Below, piece by piece: positions 42,674 to 52,404 of a stretch of DNA of 64,000 nucleotides. Numbering within the stretch: the first letter of the stretch is position 1; every line of letters starts with the position of its first letter. Source of the DNA: Bacillota bacterium (GTDB lineage Bacteria > Bacillota > Clostridia > Oscillospirales > Acutalibacteraceae); contig JAEWWM010000050.1 of the NCBI GenBank assembly GCA_023458915.1, positions 3,980-67,979 on the forward strand, written 5' to 3'. The position numbers were made by a program, and so were the translations under genes. The notes under the pieces were generated by a model. It was given only the letters and a program-made list of their open reading frames with translations, was not told the DNA's origin and searched no databases.

Positions 42674-42709
42674 TGAAATAATAAACTGTTTTTTGAGTTT
42701 TAGTAATAC

Positions 42710-42738
42710 TTGACATATTATTTTAATTTTTATAAAAT
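42710..42738 (+). promoter_or_regulatory. Promoter of the double-glycine peptide gene
   Basis: TTGACA (42710-42715) and TAAAAT (42733-42738) with a 17-base spacer, about 45 bases before the start codon: a near-consensus housekeeping promoter. Confidence 0.65.
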
Positions 42739-42781
42739 TATTGCACAAAATAATTATAAAATACAAAAGGAGGAACAAAAC

Positions 42782-43015
42782 ATGGAAATTAATGAAAAAA
42801 GTCTTAATGAGGTAGCAGGCGGAAAAATTGTAGAAACTAAAGGTGGAAAATTTTTAGCAGTACCACACTGGGTAAAAGAATATGCAACAGAAGAAGAGGC
42901 AAAAAAAGAACATTGTGGTAAAGGCCATGGTCATCATCATAAAGGAGACGGTAAATGTAGCCCGGGCTGCGATATGAAACCTGCAGTTGAAACACCCCCA
43001 ATTCCGAAAGTTTAA
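42782..43015 (+). CDS. Small double-glycine leader peptide with a His/Cys-rich core
   Basis: A 77-residue peptide. The N-terminus MEINEKSLNEVAGGK has the form of a bacteriocin/RiPP leader ending in Gly-Gly (ELxEVxGG type). The rest has HWVKEYATEEEAKKEHCG, then a His-rich GKGHGHHHKGDGKCSPGC and a Pro-rich end. The His/Cys cluster could bind metal. AAAGGAGGAACAAAAC is an excellent ribosome binding site, and the gene has its own consensus promoter and strong terminator, so it is well expressed as a single unit. No maturase, peptidase or transporter is adjacent. The family is unknown to me. Confidence 0.65.
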   Translation: MEINEKSLNEVAGGKIVETKGGKFLAVPHWVKEYATEEEAKKEHCGKGHGHHHKGDGKCSPGCDMKPAVETPPIPKV

Positions 43016-43035
43016 AAGTGCAGACACTTAAAATA

Positions 43036-43070
43036 AAAACTACTGAGTTTTTTATACTCAGTAGTTTTTT
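43036..43070 (+). terminator. Strong terminator after the small peptide gene
   Basis: AAAACTACTGAG (43036-43047) pairs with CTCAGTAGTTTT and is followed by more T; 12-base stem. Confidence 0.88.
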
Positions 43071-43104
43071 CATATAATTCTTAACATCTTATTAGTTATG
43101 AATT

Positions 43105-43542
43105 TTAAGCTATGCGAGATTTAAGAAGTATTCCGTCTAAATGGTCATTTTCATGGTGAAAAGCTCTGGCTTTTAATTTTTTGCCAGAATATTGTATCGC
43201 TTCACCTTTTCTATTTTGCCCTTTAATTGTCACAAACATAGGTCTTGTGACTTTATAAAATTGTCCTGGAAGAGATAAGCAACCTTCCTCATCCTTTTGT
43301 TCGCCGCTTGTTTCTACTATTACAGGGTTAACAAGTTCTATATCTCCGTCGCCTACATTAACAACAAAAATACGCTTTGAAACGCCAATTTGCGGTGCCG
43401 CAAGCCCAACCCCTTGGTTTGATTTCATTGTTTCGAACATATCATCAATTAATATGCTGAGACTTTCATCAAAAATTTCAACCTCCCGGCATTTTTTGTA
43501 AAGTATAGACTCGCCTTCTTTTACTATGCTTCTAACTGCCAT
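43105..43542 (-). CDS. def: Peptide deformylase
   Basis: A 145-residue metal enzyme that removes the formyl group from new proteins. All three motifs are present: GVGLAAPQIG (motif 1), EEGCLSLPG (motif 2, Cys ligand) and FHHENDHLDG (motif 3, HExxH). Length and motif 2 fit the short type I/III enzymes. Upstream of it is the zinc-ribbon gene in the same direction. Confidence 0.95.
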   Translation of the reverse strand: MAVRSIVKEGESILYKKCREVEIFDESLSILIDDMFETMKSNQGVGLAAPQIGVSKRIFVVNVGDGDIELVNPVIVETSGEQKDEEGCLSLPGQFYKVTRPMFVTIKGQNRKGEAIQYSGKKLKARAFHHENDHLDGILLKSRIA

Positions 43543-43593
43543 CGCATTTCACCTCTCTTTAACTTCTAAAAGTAAATAACCTAATAATATTTT

Positions 43594-44013
43594 TTAATCG
43601 TCAAATTCTGTAAAATCGTCTTCTTCGCTTTCTTTTACAGTGTTAGTACAGCAATTGGATAGTTTTGCACCACATTTTGTACAATAAGAAGAGCCTTCCT
43701 CGTTTTGATTACCGCAAGATTCACATAATACTTTATTTTTCATGGAAGCAATTTGCTTTTTTAACCCCTCCATTTGAATATAATAATTATCTATCTGAGC
43801 TATCGAGGCGTTAATTTCTGCCTTATTTTCCGTGCTATTTTTTTCGCCGTTATAAACAGTTTTTCCTAAATTTTCAAATTCCGATTTAAGATCTGCCTTG
43901 AGTTCCGCAAGTTTTATGTTCAATTTTGAAACATCCACAACCTGGCCGGCTTTTTCGCCAAGCGCGTCAACCGCTGCTTTAACTTTAACAAAAAGATCTT
44001 CGAACACTCCCAT
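43594..44013 (-). CDS. Coiled-coil protein with C-terminal zinc ribbon
   Basis: A 139-residue protein. The first 90 residues are helical (DLFVKVKAAVDALGEKAGQ, KLNIKLAELKADLKSEF). A double CxxC zinc ribbon follows (CESCGNQNEEGSSYCTKCG) and then an acidic tail (EESEEDDFTEFDD-like). Proteins of this plan are common in Firmicutes without a known function. The frame is open to 44028, but GGAGGATGATGTA before the ATG at 44013 gives the better start. Confidence 0.7.
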   Translation of the reverse strand: MGVFEDLFVKVKAAVDALGEKAGQVVDVSKLNIKLAELKADLKSEFENLGKTVYNGEKNSTENKAEINASIAQIDNYYIQMEGLKKQIASMKNKVLCESCGNQNEEGSSYCTKCGAKLSNCCTNTVKESEEDDFTEFDD

Positions 44014-44205
44014 TACATCATCCTCCAAATTCTATTTTTCATATATTATAACTAAAAAATATTAAAATTACAAATGTTTGTATAAATTCACTTTTGAACC
44101 TTATTCCCAAATCAAATGCTGTATAATTCTATTTTATGACTAAAAAATAATTTTTGCCATAATTTTGGCTTCATTTTTCGAGCAGTTACTTTGTAATGTT
44201 TTGGT

Positions 44206-44241
44206 ATCTTTTTCTTCCGACGTACAGGGGGAGGAAAAGAT
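44206..44241. repeat. Intergenic hairpin, pyrimidine/purine arms
   Basis: ATCTTTTTCTTCC (44206-44218) pairs with GGAGGAAAAGAT (44230-44241) with a bulge. It sits after relA and before the zinc-ribbon gene in transcription order. Confidence 0.5.
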
Positions 44242-44294
44242 AAAATAATTATTTAAACAATATTCTTCAATATTTTTTGTCTTTTCAGCTAATT

Positions 44295-46502
44295 TTACAT
44301 TCTTTTTACAGATAGTACCCCGCTGACTTTTGCGAGATTATCCATAACGTAGTGCAGATGTTCAAGGTTTTTGGTGCTGATTGTAACGAACATGACTACT
44401 TTATTAGCCGACAGCATTTTTGAGTTTAAAGATTTAACTTTAAGGTTCATAGCAGAAATTTTTCGCGTGATATCTATTAAAATTTCCTCGCGGTCAAGAG
44501 CAATTATTTCAATTGTTGCATCAAACACTTCTGAGATGCTGCTTGACCACCTGGCGGGTACCCACCTTGTGGGGTCGTTTTGCATTTCACAGGAATCGGG
44601 CACGTTTTTGCAAGTGGTTTTGTGAATCGAAATACCATATCCTTTTGTTATAAAGCCAATTATATTGTCGCCGGGCAAAGGATTACAGCATTTGGAAAGT
44701 TTTACGAAACAGTTTTTCATATCCTGAACGATTATACCGCTCGGTTTTTTACTCATACTATCAGGTTGCTCGGATCCATGCATTACAGATTTGCTTTGTG
44801 ATTGCGGTTTGATTAATTTTTTACCCATTTTAACGTAATTGCTTTTCAGCTGTGGCATAATTCGCCAAAGCTGAACTCCACCATAGCCTACTGCTGCGAA
44901 AAAATCATCCAGAATTGTAAATTGATTTTTTTTGAGTATTGGCGCTAATAATTTTTCAAGTTCATCTTCATCGTTCACAAAAATTTTGTTCTTTTTAAGT
45001 TCGATTTCAGTTTCAGCTTTACCCTCTGCAATATTTTCTTCTCGCCTTTCGCGCTTAAACCACTGCCGTATTTTGTTTCTGGCTTCGCTGGTTTTTATAA
45101 TATTTAACCAGTCGCGCGACGGGCCTTTATTCGGATCTTTGGTACTGAGAATATCAACTATTTCTCCGGTTTTAAGCACATAATTTATCGGTGCTATTTT
45201 CTGGTTCACCTTGGCGCCAATCATTCGGTTGCCAAGCTCTGTATGGATTGCGTAAGCAAAATCTATGACAGTGGAACCGGTGGGAAGGTTTATTACGCTT
45301 CCTTTTGGAGTCAAGACAAAAATCTCTTTTGGCACAAGATCGGACTTAATGTTACCTAAAACATCGGTGACATCTTCAACATCTTCATGACTTTCAAGGA
45401 GTTTTCTTATCCATGATAAAGACTCTGTAAACGAACTGTCTTTTCCGGAAATCCCGAGTTTATATTTCCAATGAGCTGCAACTCCGTATTCAGCAGTCCT
45501 ATGCATTTTCCATGTTCTTATTTGAATTTCAAACGGAATACCTTCGCGACTTAAAACCGTTGTGTGAAGCGATTGATACATATTTGGTTTCGGTATAGAT
45601 ATGTAGTCTTTAAATCTGCTCGGAATCGGCTGAAACATATCGTGTACAATGCCGAAAATATTGTAGCACTCGTTAATTGTATTTACGATTATGCGAACTG
45701 CATATATATCATAAATTTGGTCCATTGTTTTGCCTTTAATAAACATTTTTTTATAAATCTCGTTCGCGCTTTTAACACGGCCTTCAATGTATACATCCGG
45801 CACAAACTTTTGAATCCTGTCCATTATTCTTTTTTTTATTAAATTTATAAATTTACCACGGTCTTCTTTGCAGAGTGCAAGCGAATTTTCAACTTCAGCG
45901 TACGCAATCGGGTCAAGGCATTTAAGCGAAATATCTTCAAGTTCGTCTTTTATAGTTCTGATACCGAGCCTATGAGCAATTGGCGCAAAAACTTCCATGT
46001 TTTGAAGAGATTTGTCCCTGCGTTTTTGAGGGTCCATGCATTCAATTGTGCGCATATTTTGAAGTCTGTCAGCAAGTTTTATAATTATAACTCTTATGTC
46101 ATGCGACATTGCTAAGAGCATTTTGCGAATGTTTTCAGCTTGCTGCTCTTCTCTTGAAGATGACGGAATTCTTTTAAGTTTTGTTACGCCGTCTACTAGA
46201 TTGGATATTTCTTCGCCAAATCTTGTTTTGATGTCCTCATGGCGAATGCTTGTGTCCTCAACTACATCGTGAAGAAGTGCAGCAGCAACTGAAGGCGCGT
46301 CCATTCCGAGTTCAACTAATATGTAAGCTACTGATACCGGGTGCACAATATAGTCAACGCCTGAAATTCTTTTTTGACCCTGGTGAGCATTAAGCGCAGT
46401 TTTGTAGGCTTTATCTATAACTTCAAGGTTATAGTCTTTTCCGCTTTGATCTATAAGTTCTAAAAGTTCATTATATGTATGATAATTAAGCTCCATTCCC
46501 AC
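44295..46502 (-). CDS. relA: Bifunctional (p)ppGpp synthetase/hydrolase
   Basis: A 735-residue RelA/SpoT homologue controlling the stringent response. Order: HD hydrolase domain (HPVSVAYILVELGMDAPSVA, then LLHDVVEDT around 71-79, HDIRVIIIKLADRLQNMRT), synthetase domain (YAVRIIVNTINECYNIFG, RFKDYISIPKPNMYQSLHT), TGS domain (IFVLTPKGSVINLPTGST), a Cys-containing zinc-finger region (LSKCCNPLPGDNIIGFITKG) and a C-terminal ACT domain. Both catalytic domains look intact. The start is GTG after AAAGGAGAAATT. It lies after recJ, the usual recJ-relA order. Confidence 0.95.
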   Translation of the reverse strand: MGMELNYHTYNELLELIDQSGKDYNLEVIDKAYKTALNAHQGQKRISGVDYIVHPVSVAYILVELGMDAPSVAAALLHDVVEDTSIRHEDIKTRFGEEISNLVDGVTKLKRIPSSSREEQQAENIRKMLLAMSHDIRVIIIKLADRLQNMRTIECMDPQKRRDKSLQNMEVFAPIAHRLGIRTIKDELEDISLKCLDPIAYAEVENSLALCKEDRGKFINLIKKRIMDRIQKFVPDVYIEGRVKSANEIYKKMFIKGKTMDQIYDIYAVRIIVNTINECYNIFGIVHDMFQPIPSRFKDYISIPKPNMYQSLHTTVLSREGIPFEIQIRTWKMHRTAEYGVAAHWKYKLGISGKDSSFTESLSWIRKLLESHEDVEDVTDVLGNIKSDLVPKEIFVLTPKGSVINLPTGSTVIDFAYAIHTELGNRMIGAKVNQKIAPINYVLKTGEIVDILSTKDPNKGPSRDWLNIIKTSEARNKIRQWFKRERREENIAEGKAETEIELKKNKIFVNDEDELEKLLAPILKKNQFTILDDFFAAVGYGGVQLWRIMPQLKSNYVKMGKKLIKPQSQSKSVMHGSEQPDSMSKKPSGIIVQDMKNCFVKLSKCCNPLPGDNIIGFITKGYGISIHKTTCKNVPDSCEMQNDPTRWVPARWSSSISEVFDATIEIIALDREEILIDITRKISAMNLKVKSLNSKMLSANKVVMFVTISTKNLEHLHYVMDNLAKVSGVLSVKRM

Positions 46503-46539
46503 GCTAAATTTCTCCTTTCATATTTTTGAGGGTATTTAT

Positions 46540-48243
46540 TTATAAAGTAGATTTTGAAGGTCTTAAGTCCACAATTTGAATTGAAACGCTAATCACACCA
46601 TTATATTCATTTTTATGGAGTGTAAATGCAATGTCAAGAATTTCGCCTTCATTATGCGAAAAGTCGCAGATGCTTTTGCCGAAATAAAGTGCTTCCAATT
46701 CGTGATTATCATGCTTAAATGTAAGTTTTAAATGCTTTCCCTGACCTATTGGTTTTATTTTTTTCAAAGTCATGTCAAAAAAGCCAAAAACAGGCTCGGG
46801 GTTACCACTGCCAAAAGGTTCCAGCATTTTAAGCTCGTAAAGAAGTTTTTCAGAAATCTTATGCGGTTTTAATTTTAGGTCAAGAACAAGTTTTGGAGGT
46901 GGGACGTCGAGATTTTTAGAAATTTTATTAATAGATTTTCTAAAATTTTCTATGTTATCAGTTTTTAAATTGATTCCCGCAGCCATCGGGTGTCCACCGA
47001 ATTTTTGCAAATGTTCCGAACAAGAGCAAATCACATCATGAATTGAAAAACTTTCCACACTACGGCAAGAACCTCTTGCATTTTCGCCCTCCGTTGTTAT
47101 AAGAATGCTGGGTTTGCCATATTTTTGAGTAATTCTTGAAGCAACTATTCCCAGAACACCGTGATTCCAACTTTCACCTTCAGCTATTAAAATTTTCTCG
47201 AATTTTCTGTGTGGCTCATCATTTAAAATTTTTTCTACGGACTGTAAAATTTCGCTTTCAGTGTTTTTTCGCAAAATATTTAAATTATCGAGCTCTTGGC
47301 AAAGCGCCAATGCTTCGTTTTCGTTTTCACTAAGTAGTAACTTTAACGCAAGCTCGGCGTTGCCCATCCTTCCGCTCGCGTTAATTCGGGGTACAAGGCC
47401 AAAAGCGACAGAGGGCGCACTCAAGATTTTTCCTTCAAGTCCTGCGCATCTTAAAAGTACTTTTATGCCCGGTCTTTTTGAATTTGAGATATTTTTCAGT
47501 CCATGTTTGACTATTTCGCGCGTTTCCCCCGTTAGTTCAATTGAATCTCCGATTGTGCCCAAGGTTACTAAATCAGAGTATTCCTCCAAAATAGCTTCAA
47601 AGCTTTTTATACCCATTTCAAGCGCTTCAATAACTTTAAACGCAACTCCAACTCCAGCAAAATTTTTGTGTTTTAAATCAGCGCATTCTTTTCTGTAAGG
47701 GTCAACAACTGCGTCAGCGTTCGGAATGTTACCGGATACTCGGTGGTGGTCAGTTATGACAACATCCATACCAAGTGAGTTTGCGAAATCAACTTCCTCG
47801 AAAGCTGAGATACCGTTATCTACGGTAAATATCAGATTAATATTTTCTCCTTTAAGCATACTGATGGCGTCTTTATTCAAGCCATAACCGTCTCTATGGC
47901 GGCTGGGGATGTAGTATGTAACATCCGCGCCTTTGCTTTTTAGGTAAGAATAAATAAGCGCGGTGGATGTTATACCATCTGAATCGTAATCGCCGTAAAC
48001 GCAAATTTTTTCATGAAATTCAATTGCGTTTTTAACGCGGCTGACTATTTTATCCATATCCACTATTTCAAACGGGTTTTCGCGATTTTTATGTCCGTTT
48101 AAAAATTTTAATACTTCTTCTTTTTCGCGAAATCCTCTTGCATATAAAATAGCAGCTGTTAGCGGCGGAACTTGCCATTCATTTACACATTGCATAATTT
48201 TATCTTTTTCGATTTCGCCAACTATCCATTCACGCAGACTCAC
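46540..48243 (-). CDS. recJ: Single-stranded-DNA-specific exonuclease RecJ
   Basis: A 567-residue 5'-3' exonuclease of recombination and repair. DHH-superfamily motifs are visible: YGDYDSDGITSTALIYSYL (about 79-97), FTVDNGIS, VITDHHRV (DHH), and the DHHA1 part (LIAEGESWNHGVLGIVASRI, GHPMAAGI). A C-terminal OB-type domain follows. The start is GTG after AGTGGTGAAATT. It is followed by relA. Confidence 0.94.
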   Translation of the reverse strand: MSLREWIVGEIEKDKIMQCVNEWQVPPLTAAILYARGFREKEEVLKFLNGHKNRENPFEIVDMDKIVSRVKNAIEFHEKICVYGDYDSDGITSTALIYSYLKSKGADVTYYIPSRHRDGYGLNKDAISMLKGENINLIFTVDNGISAFEEVDFANSLGMDVVITDHHRVSGNIPNADAVVDPYRKECADLKHKNFAGVGVAFKVIEALEMGIKSFEAILEEYSDLVTLGTIGDSIELTGETREIVKHGLKNISNSKRPGIKVLLRCAGLEGKILSAPSVAFGLVPRINASGRMGNAELALKLLLSENENEALALCQELDNLNILRKNTESEILQSVEKILNDEPHRKFEKILIAEGESWNHGVLGIVASRITQKYGKPSILITTEGENARGSCRSVESFSIHDVICSCSEHLQKFGGHPMAAGINLKTDNIENFRKSINKISKNLDVPPPKLVLDLKLKPHKISEKLLYELKMLEPFGSGNPEPVFGFFDMTLKKIKPIGQGKHLKLTFKHDNHELEALYFGKSICDFSHNEGEILDIAFTLHKNEYNGVISVSIQIVDLRPSKSTL

Positions 48244-48260
48244 AATTTCACCACTCTTGC

Positions 48261-48293
48261 GCTTCTACCCCCCGCTTAAGACGGAGTAGAAGC
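48261..48293. repeat. Intergenic hairpin after natB
   Basis: GCTTCTAC and GTAGAAGC are perfect arms around a C-rich/G-rich interior, between natB and recJ. It belongs to the pyrimidine/purine-arm hairpin group. Confidence 0.6.
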
Positions 48294-48320
48294 ATAACTC
48301 TATATTAATAATTTTTGTAT

Positions 48321-49493
48321 TTAAATTCTGAATACTATACTTTCTCGTTTGAAAAGTTTTAAAGTGATTGAGAAAGCTATAGAAATGTAAACTATCAACC
48401 AACCGAATACTATCGCCAGATGCCCGAAGTTTACTATTCCCGCGAAAAGTTCTTTTATTATACAAATCACATTAAAAATCGGAATGCATAAATCTAATGT
48501 GCCTATTCTGCTGATGTCCAAAGTATATGTGAAAAATGTAGGTACAAGGCAAATTATCGAAACCGGCATTAAATATGTTTGCGCCTCTTTAAAAGTTCGC
48601 GCGTAAACTCCAATAAGAAGATTAATGGAAGCAAAAAACATTGCAGTGAAAAGAGTTATGTCAAGAAGCTCAAGCATTCCCCAAATGGAAATATTAATAG
48701 CATCCGTGCTGGAAGAGATGAGTAAATAACCCCATAACCCCACAATGGTAAATAGCCCACTTATAACACTCATAACTGTTGTTGCCAGAAGTTTTCCTAT
48801 TATTATGCTCGTGCGGTCTGCACAAGTTGATAAAAGAGGCTCGAGCGTGCCGTGTTCTTTTTCGCCAGCGCTTAGTTCTGCCGCAGTTCCTGCTGAACCC
48901 ATACAGCAGTAAAGTATAAGCATCATAGGAACAAGCATGCTGAAATAAAGTGAGCTGGTGTCGATATTTAACGCACCTGCGTTTTGCTGCAGCGGGATTT
49001 TAATTGCAATTGCTTGATTAAGTTCATTTACATCTTTAAAGATATAGTTGGTAACTAAGTATCTATAGTCACTTTCATATTCAACAACAATTGGTCTCGC
49101 CATCATTGAGTTTATTGACGAGTCGTTATATTTTATATCAAGATCAAAAGCTTCTCTTTTCACAATCTTTTCGTCAATATTATTCCCAATCGTAATGTAA
49201 GCAGAAATCTCACCGGAATCAAGCGCTTTTTGTGGGTCTTTTACGTCTATTACAGTAACTTTATCCTGAACGGAAATAAAACTGTAAAAAGAATTTTGCT
49301 TATTATTTACCGCAATGTTAACGTTATCTGCAACCTGACCTTGCATATTTTTTACTGAAAAATCAATTATAAAAAGCATCCCCGGGACTAGCAAAAGCGG
49401 AAGCAAAAGCCCGAATATGAAAGTTCTCTTATCTCTCATAATACATTTTAGCTCTTTAAAAAACACAACCATAGCTTGTTTAAACATTTTCAT
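48321..49493 (-). CDS. NatB-like ABC transporter permease
   Basis: About 390 residues. One N-terminal membrane helix (FIFGLLLPLLLVPGMLFII), a large extracytoplasmic domain (about 60-200), and five more C-terminal helices, as in ABC-2 permeases of the NatB/YhaP type. The exact substrate (sodium, drugs or peptides) cannot be told. The frame is open to 49562, but the family begins near MKMFKQAMVVFFKEL; the start codons at 49493 or 49487 overlap the end of the ATPase gene, so translation is coupled. Confidence 0.82.
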   Translation of the reverse strand: MKMFKQAMVVFFKELKCIMRDKRTFIFGLLLPLLLVPGMLFIIDFSVKNMQGQVADNVNIAVNNKQNSFYSFISVQDKVTVIDVKDPQKALDSGEISAYITIGNNIDEKIVKREAFDLDIKYNDSSINSMMARPIVVEYESDYRYLVTNYIFKDVNELNQAIAIKIPLQQNAGALNIDTSSLYFSMLVPMMLILYCCMGSAGTAAELSAGEKEHGTLEPLLSTCADRTSIIIGKLLATTVMSVISGLFTIVGLWGYLLISSSTDAINISIWGMLELLDITLFTAMFFASINLLIGVYARTFKEAQTYLMPVSIICLVPTFFTYTLDISRIGTLDLCIPIFNVICIIKELFAGIVNFGHLAIVFGWLIVYISIAFSITLKLFKRESIVFRI

Positions 49494-50214
49494 CACCATC
49501 ACAAACCAGATTAAAAAGAATATCGTTGATTTCGCGATCGGTGAACTTTTCACGGTATTCATGAACGTCGAATGTTTTTACTACTTTGCCTTTATGTATA
49601 ACAACCATTCTGTCAGAATAATTTTTTATGTTTTCCATGGAATGGCTTGAAAAAATTATACATTTACCTTCTTTTTTGCAAGATTCCATAAAATCAAAGA
49701 TAGTTTTTGCAGCTTTGAAGTCAAGTCCCGAATCAGGCTCATCGAACAGCATAATTGATGGATTATGTACAATAGATCTTGCTATCGCAACTTTCTGTTT
49801 CATCCCTCTGGAAAAGGTGTTTACCTGCTTATCTGCGTATTCGCCAAAAGAAAATTTATCGATTAAAATGTTTATTCTTTCGTTAGCGTCTTTTTTGCTT
49901 ATACCATTTAATCGTGCGAAATATTCAAGATTCTCCCTTGCTGTAAGTCGTTCGTAAAGTCCAGCTTCGCTTCCGAAAAGTATACCTATATTTTTACGCA
50001 CTTCTTTGGGTTCTTTCAAAAGATTGTGCCCGTTAATTATCGCCGTTCCTTCAGTTGGCATTAGCATGGTACTGAGTATTCTGAGGAGCGTAGATTTACC
50101 AGCACCGTTTTCTCCCAAAAGGCCTACAATTTCGCCATCATTTACTTCGAAGCTCACATTTTTAAGAGCTTCTGTATTTTTAAATTTTTTTGATATATTC
50201 GAAATTTCTATCAC
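49480..50214 (-). CDS. NatA-like ABC transporter ATPase
   Basis: A 244-residue ATPase partner of the NatB-like permease. Walker A GENGAGKST (about 34-42), signature FSRGMKQK (with R for the first Gly, as usual in this subfamily), Walker B IMLFDEPDSGLD and H-loop FSSHS are all present. The start is GTG after GAGGAGATACATAA. Confidence 0.9.
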   Translation of the reverse strand: MIEISNISKKFKNTEALKNVSFEVNDGEIVGLLGENGAGKSTLLRILSTMLMPTEGTAIINGHNLLKEPKEVRKNIGILFGSEAGLYERLTARENLEYFARLNGISKKDANERINILIDKFSFGEYADKQVNTFSRGMKQKVAIARSIVHNPSIMLFDEPDSGLDFKAAKTIFDFMESCKKEGKCIIFSSHSMENIKNYSDRMVVIHKGKVVKTFDVHEYREKFTDREINDILFNLVCDGDENV

Positions 50215-50427
50215 TTATGTATCTCCTCGGTTTTATAAGCATTTTCGCATAATTTAATTTTAACAAATTATCGATTTCTGTCAATTAGTAAGGGCAATGA
50301 GAGGTGTTAAAAAGTATGGTTTTTAGTATGGAAGAGATTTTGAGTAAGTTTCACCTTGTACCTTTGCGTAACGCCGGACAATATGTGGTATAATAAAAAT
50401 AGAAAAAAAGAGGGAGGGAGAGTGCTC

Positions 50428-52386
50428 ATGAATTTTAAAATCGAATCTGACTATAAGCTTTGCGGCGACCAACCTCAGGCTGTGAAAGCATTGGTAAGCG
50501 GCATAGAAAAAAGGGACAGAGAGCAGACCCTTCTAGGCGTTACCGGTTCAGGTAAAACTTTTACTATGGCGAATATAATCGAAAAAGTTCAAAAACCGAC
50601 TTTAGTGCTTGCTCATAATAAAACTTTGGCGGCACAACTTTGCAGTGAATTTAAAACATTTTTCCCAAATAATGCTGTCGAATATTTTGTATCTTATTAT
50701 GATTATTATCAGCCTGAATCATATATCGCTTCTACAGACACTTACATTGAAAAAGATTCTTCAATAAATGACGAAATAGATAAGCTCCGCCACTCAGCGA
50801 CCTCCGCCCTTGCGGAGCGCGAGGATGTTATAATAGTTTCAAGTATTTCATGCATTTACAGTCTTGGAAACCCAATCGATTATAAAAATATGGTGATTTC
50901 CCTTCGCCCAGGAATTCAAAAAAACAGAGATGAGCTAATCAGCAAGCTTGTTGAAATTCAGTACGAACGAAATGACATTAATTTAACGCGAAATAAATTC
51001 CAAGTTCGCGGCGATATTGTAAATATTTTCCCGGCAGATTCATCCAGCTCGCTTATAAGAGTTGAGTTTTTTGGTGACCATATTGAAAGAATTTGTGAGG
51101 TGAATCCCCTAACGGGCGAAATAATAGCTGTTTTAAAGCATACAGCGATATACCCAGCTTCGCATTATATTGTTCCGAAAGAAAAACTTCAAAAAGCTAT
51201 TTTGGAAATAAAAGAAGAAGCCCGCGAAAGAATCAAGTATTTTAGAGAAAATGATAAACTTATAGAAGCGCAGCGTATAGAGCAGAGAGTGAATTACGAC
51301 ACTGAAATGCTTGAAGAAATCGGATTTTGCAAAGGAATTGAGAATTATTCGAGAGTTTTATCAGGGCGAAAATCCGGAAGTATTCCGTTTACACTTTTTG
51401 ATTATTTCCCGAAAGATTTTTTAATGTTTATTGACGAATCCCATGTAACTCTTCCACAAGCAAGAGCAATGTACGCAGGCGATCGTTCACGAAAAGAAAA
51501 TTTAATAGAGTACGGTTTTCGCCTTCCCTCGGCTTACGATAACCGACCGATGAATTTTGATGAGTTTTATTCTAAAATCAACCAAGTAATTTTTGTTAGT
51601 GCCACCCCAGGGGATTTTGAGCTTCAAAAAAGCCAAAATATAGTTGAGCAAGTAATTAGGCCTACCGGACTTTTAGATCCAGAAATAAGCGTAAGGTTAG
51701 TAAAGGGTCAGATTGACGATTTAATCGGCGAAATAAACAAAAGAGTCGCGCTTAAAGAAAGAGTGCTTATTACTACTCTTACCAAAAAAATGGCAGAAGA
51801 CCTAACAGCTTATTTAAAAGAAGTTGGAATAAAAGTAGCTTACATGCACAGTGACATCGACACAATGGAGCGTATGGAAATAGTTAGAGATCTTCGTATG
51901 GGAGTTTTTGACGTTTTAGTCGGAATAAACCTTTTAAGAGAAGGCCTTGATATACCGGAAGTTTCGCTAGTTGCAATATTAGATGCCGACAAAGAGGGCT
52001 TTTTAAGATCCGAGCGCTCACTTATTCAAACAATCGGACGCGCTGCAAGAAATGCTCATGGACAAGTTATTATGTACGCAGACGAGGTCACGCGTTCAAT
52101 GGAGATTGCCATAAAAGAAACCGAGCGAAGAAGAAAAATTCAGGCAGATTACAATAAAAAACATGGGATTGTGCCAACTACAATTGTTAAAAAAGTTTCG
52201 GATATACTTGAAATTTCGAGTAAAGATATTTCAGATGGTAAAAAATCTTACAAAAAACTCAGCAGACCAGAAAAAGAAAGAATTATTAAAAGCTTAACAA
52301 AAGAAATGAAACTAGCTGCACAGATGTTAGAATTTGAACATGCAGCATTTTTAAGAGACGAGATCCAAAAGTTACAGAATTTGTAA
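50428..52386 (+). CDS. uvrB: Excinuclease ABC subunit B
   Basis: A 652-residue helicase-like subunit of nucleotide excision repair that verifies damage. Walker [11 protein letters not shown] (about 35-44), beta-hairpin region [24 protein letters not shown], helicase motifs [13 protein letters not shown] and QTIGRAARN, and a C-terminal UVR motif ([16 protein letters not shown]) for UvrC contact. The frame is open to 50356 but GGGAGGGAGAG precedes the ATG at 50428. A TATAAT lies at about 50390. I found no SOS-type LexA box. Forms an operon with uvrA. Confidence 0.97.
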   Translation: MNFKIESDYKLCGDQPQAVKALVSGIEKRDREQTLLGVTGSGKTFTMANIIEKVQKPTLVLAHNKTLAAQLCSEFKTFFPNNAVEYFVSYYDYYQPESYIASTDTYIEKDSSINDEIDKLRHSATSALAEREDVIIVSSISCIYSLGNPIDYKNMVISLRPGIQKNRDELISKLVEIQYERNDINLTRNKFQVRGDIVNIFPADSSSSLIRVEFFGDHIERICEVNPLTGEIIAVLKHTAIYPASHYIVPKEKLQKAILEIKEEARERIKYFRENDKLIEAQRIEQRVNYDTEMLEEIGFCKGIENYSRVLSGRKSGSIPFTLFDYFPKDFLMFIDESHVTLPQARAMYAGDRSRKENLIEYGFRLPSAYDNRPMNFDEFYSKINQVIFVSATPGDFELQKSQNIVEQVIRPTGLLDPEISVRLVKGQIDDLIGEINKRVALKERVLITTLTKKMAEDLTAYLKEVGIKVAYMHSDIDTMERMEIVRDLRMGVFDVLVGINLLREGLDIPEVSLVAILDADKEGFLRSERSLIQTIGRAARNAHGQVIMYADEVTRSMEIAIKETERRRKIQADYNKKHGIVPTTIVKKVSDILEISSKDISDGKKSYKKLSRPEKERIIKSLTKEMKLAAQMLEFEHAAFLRDEIQKLQNL

Positions 52387-52404
52387 AAAGAGGTGATGAA
52401 TATA

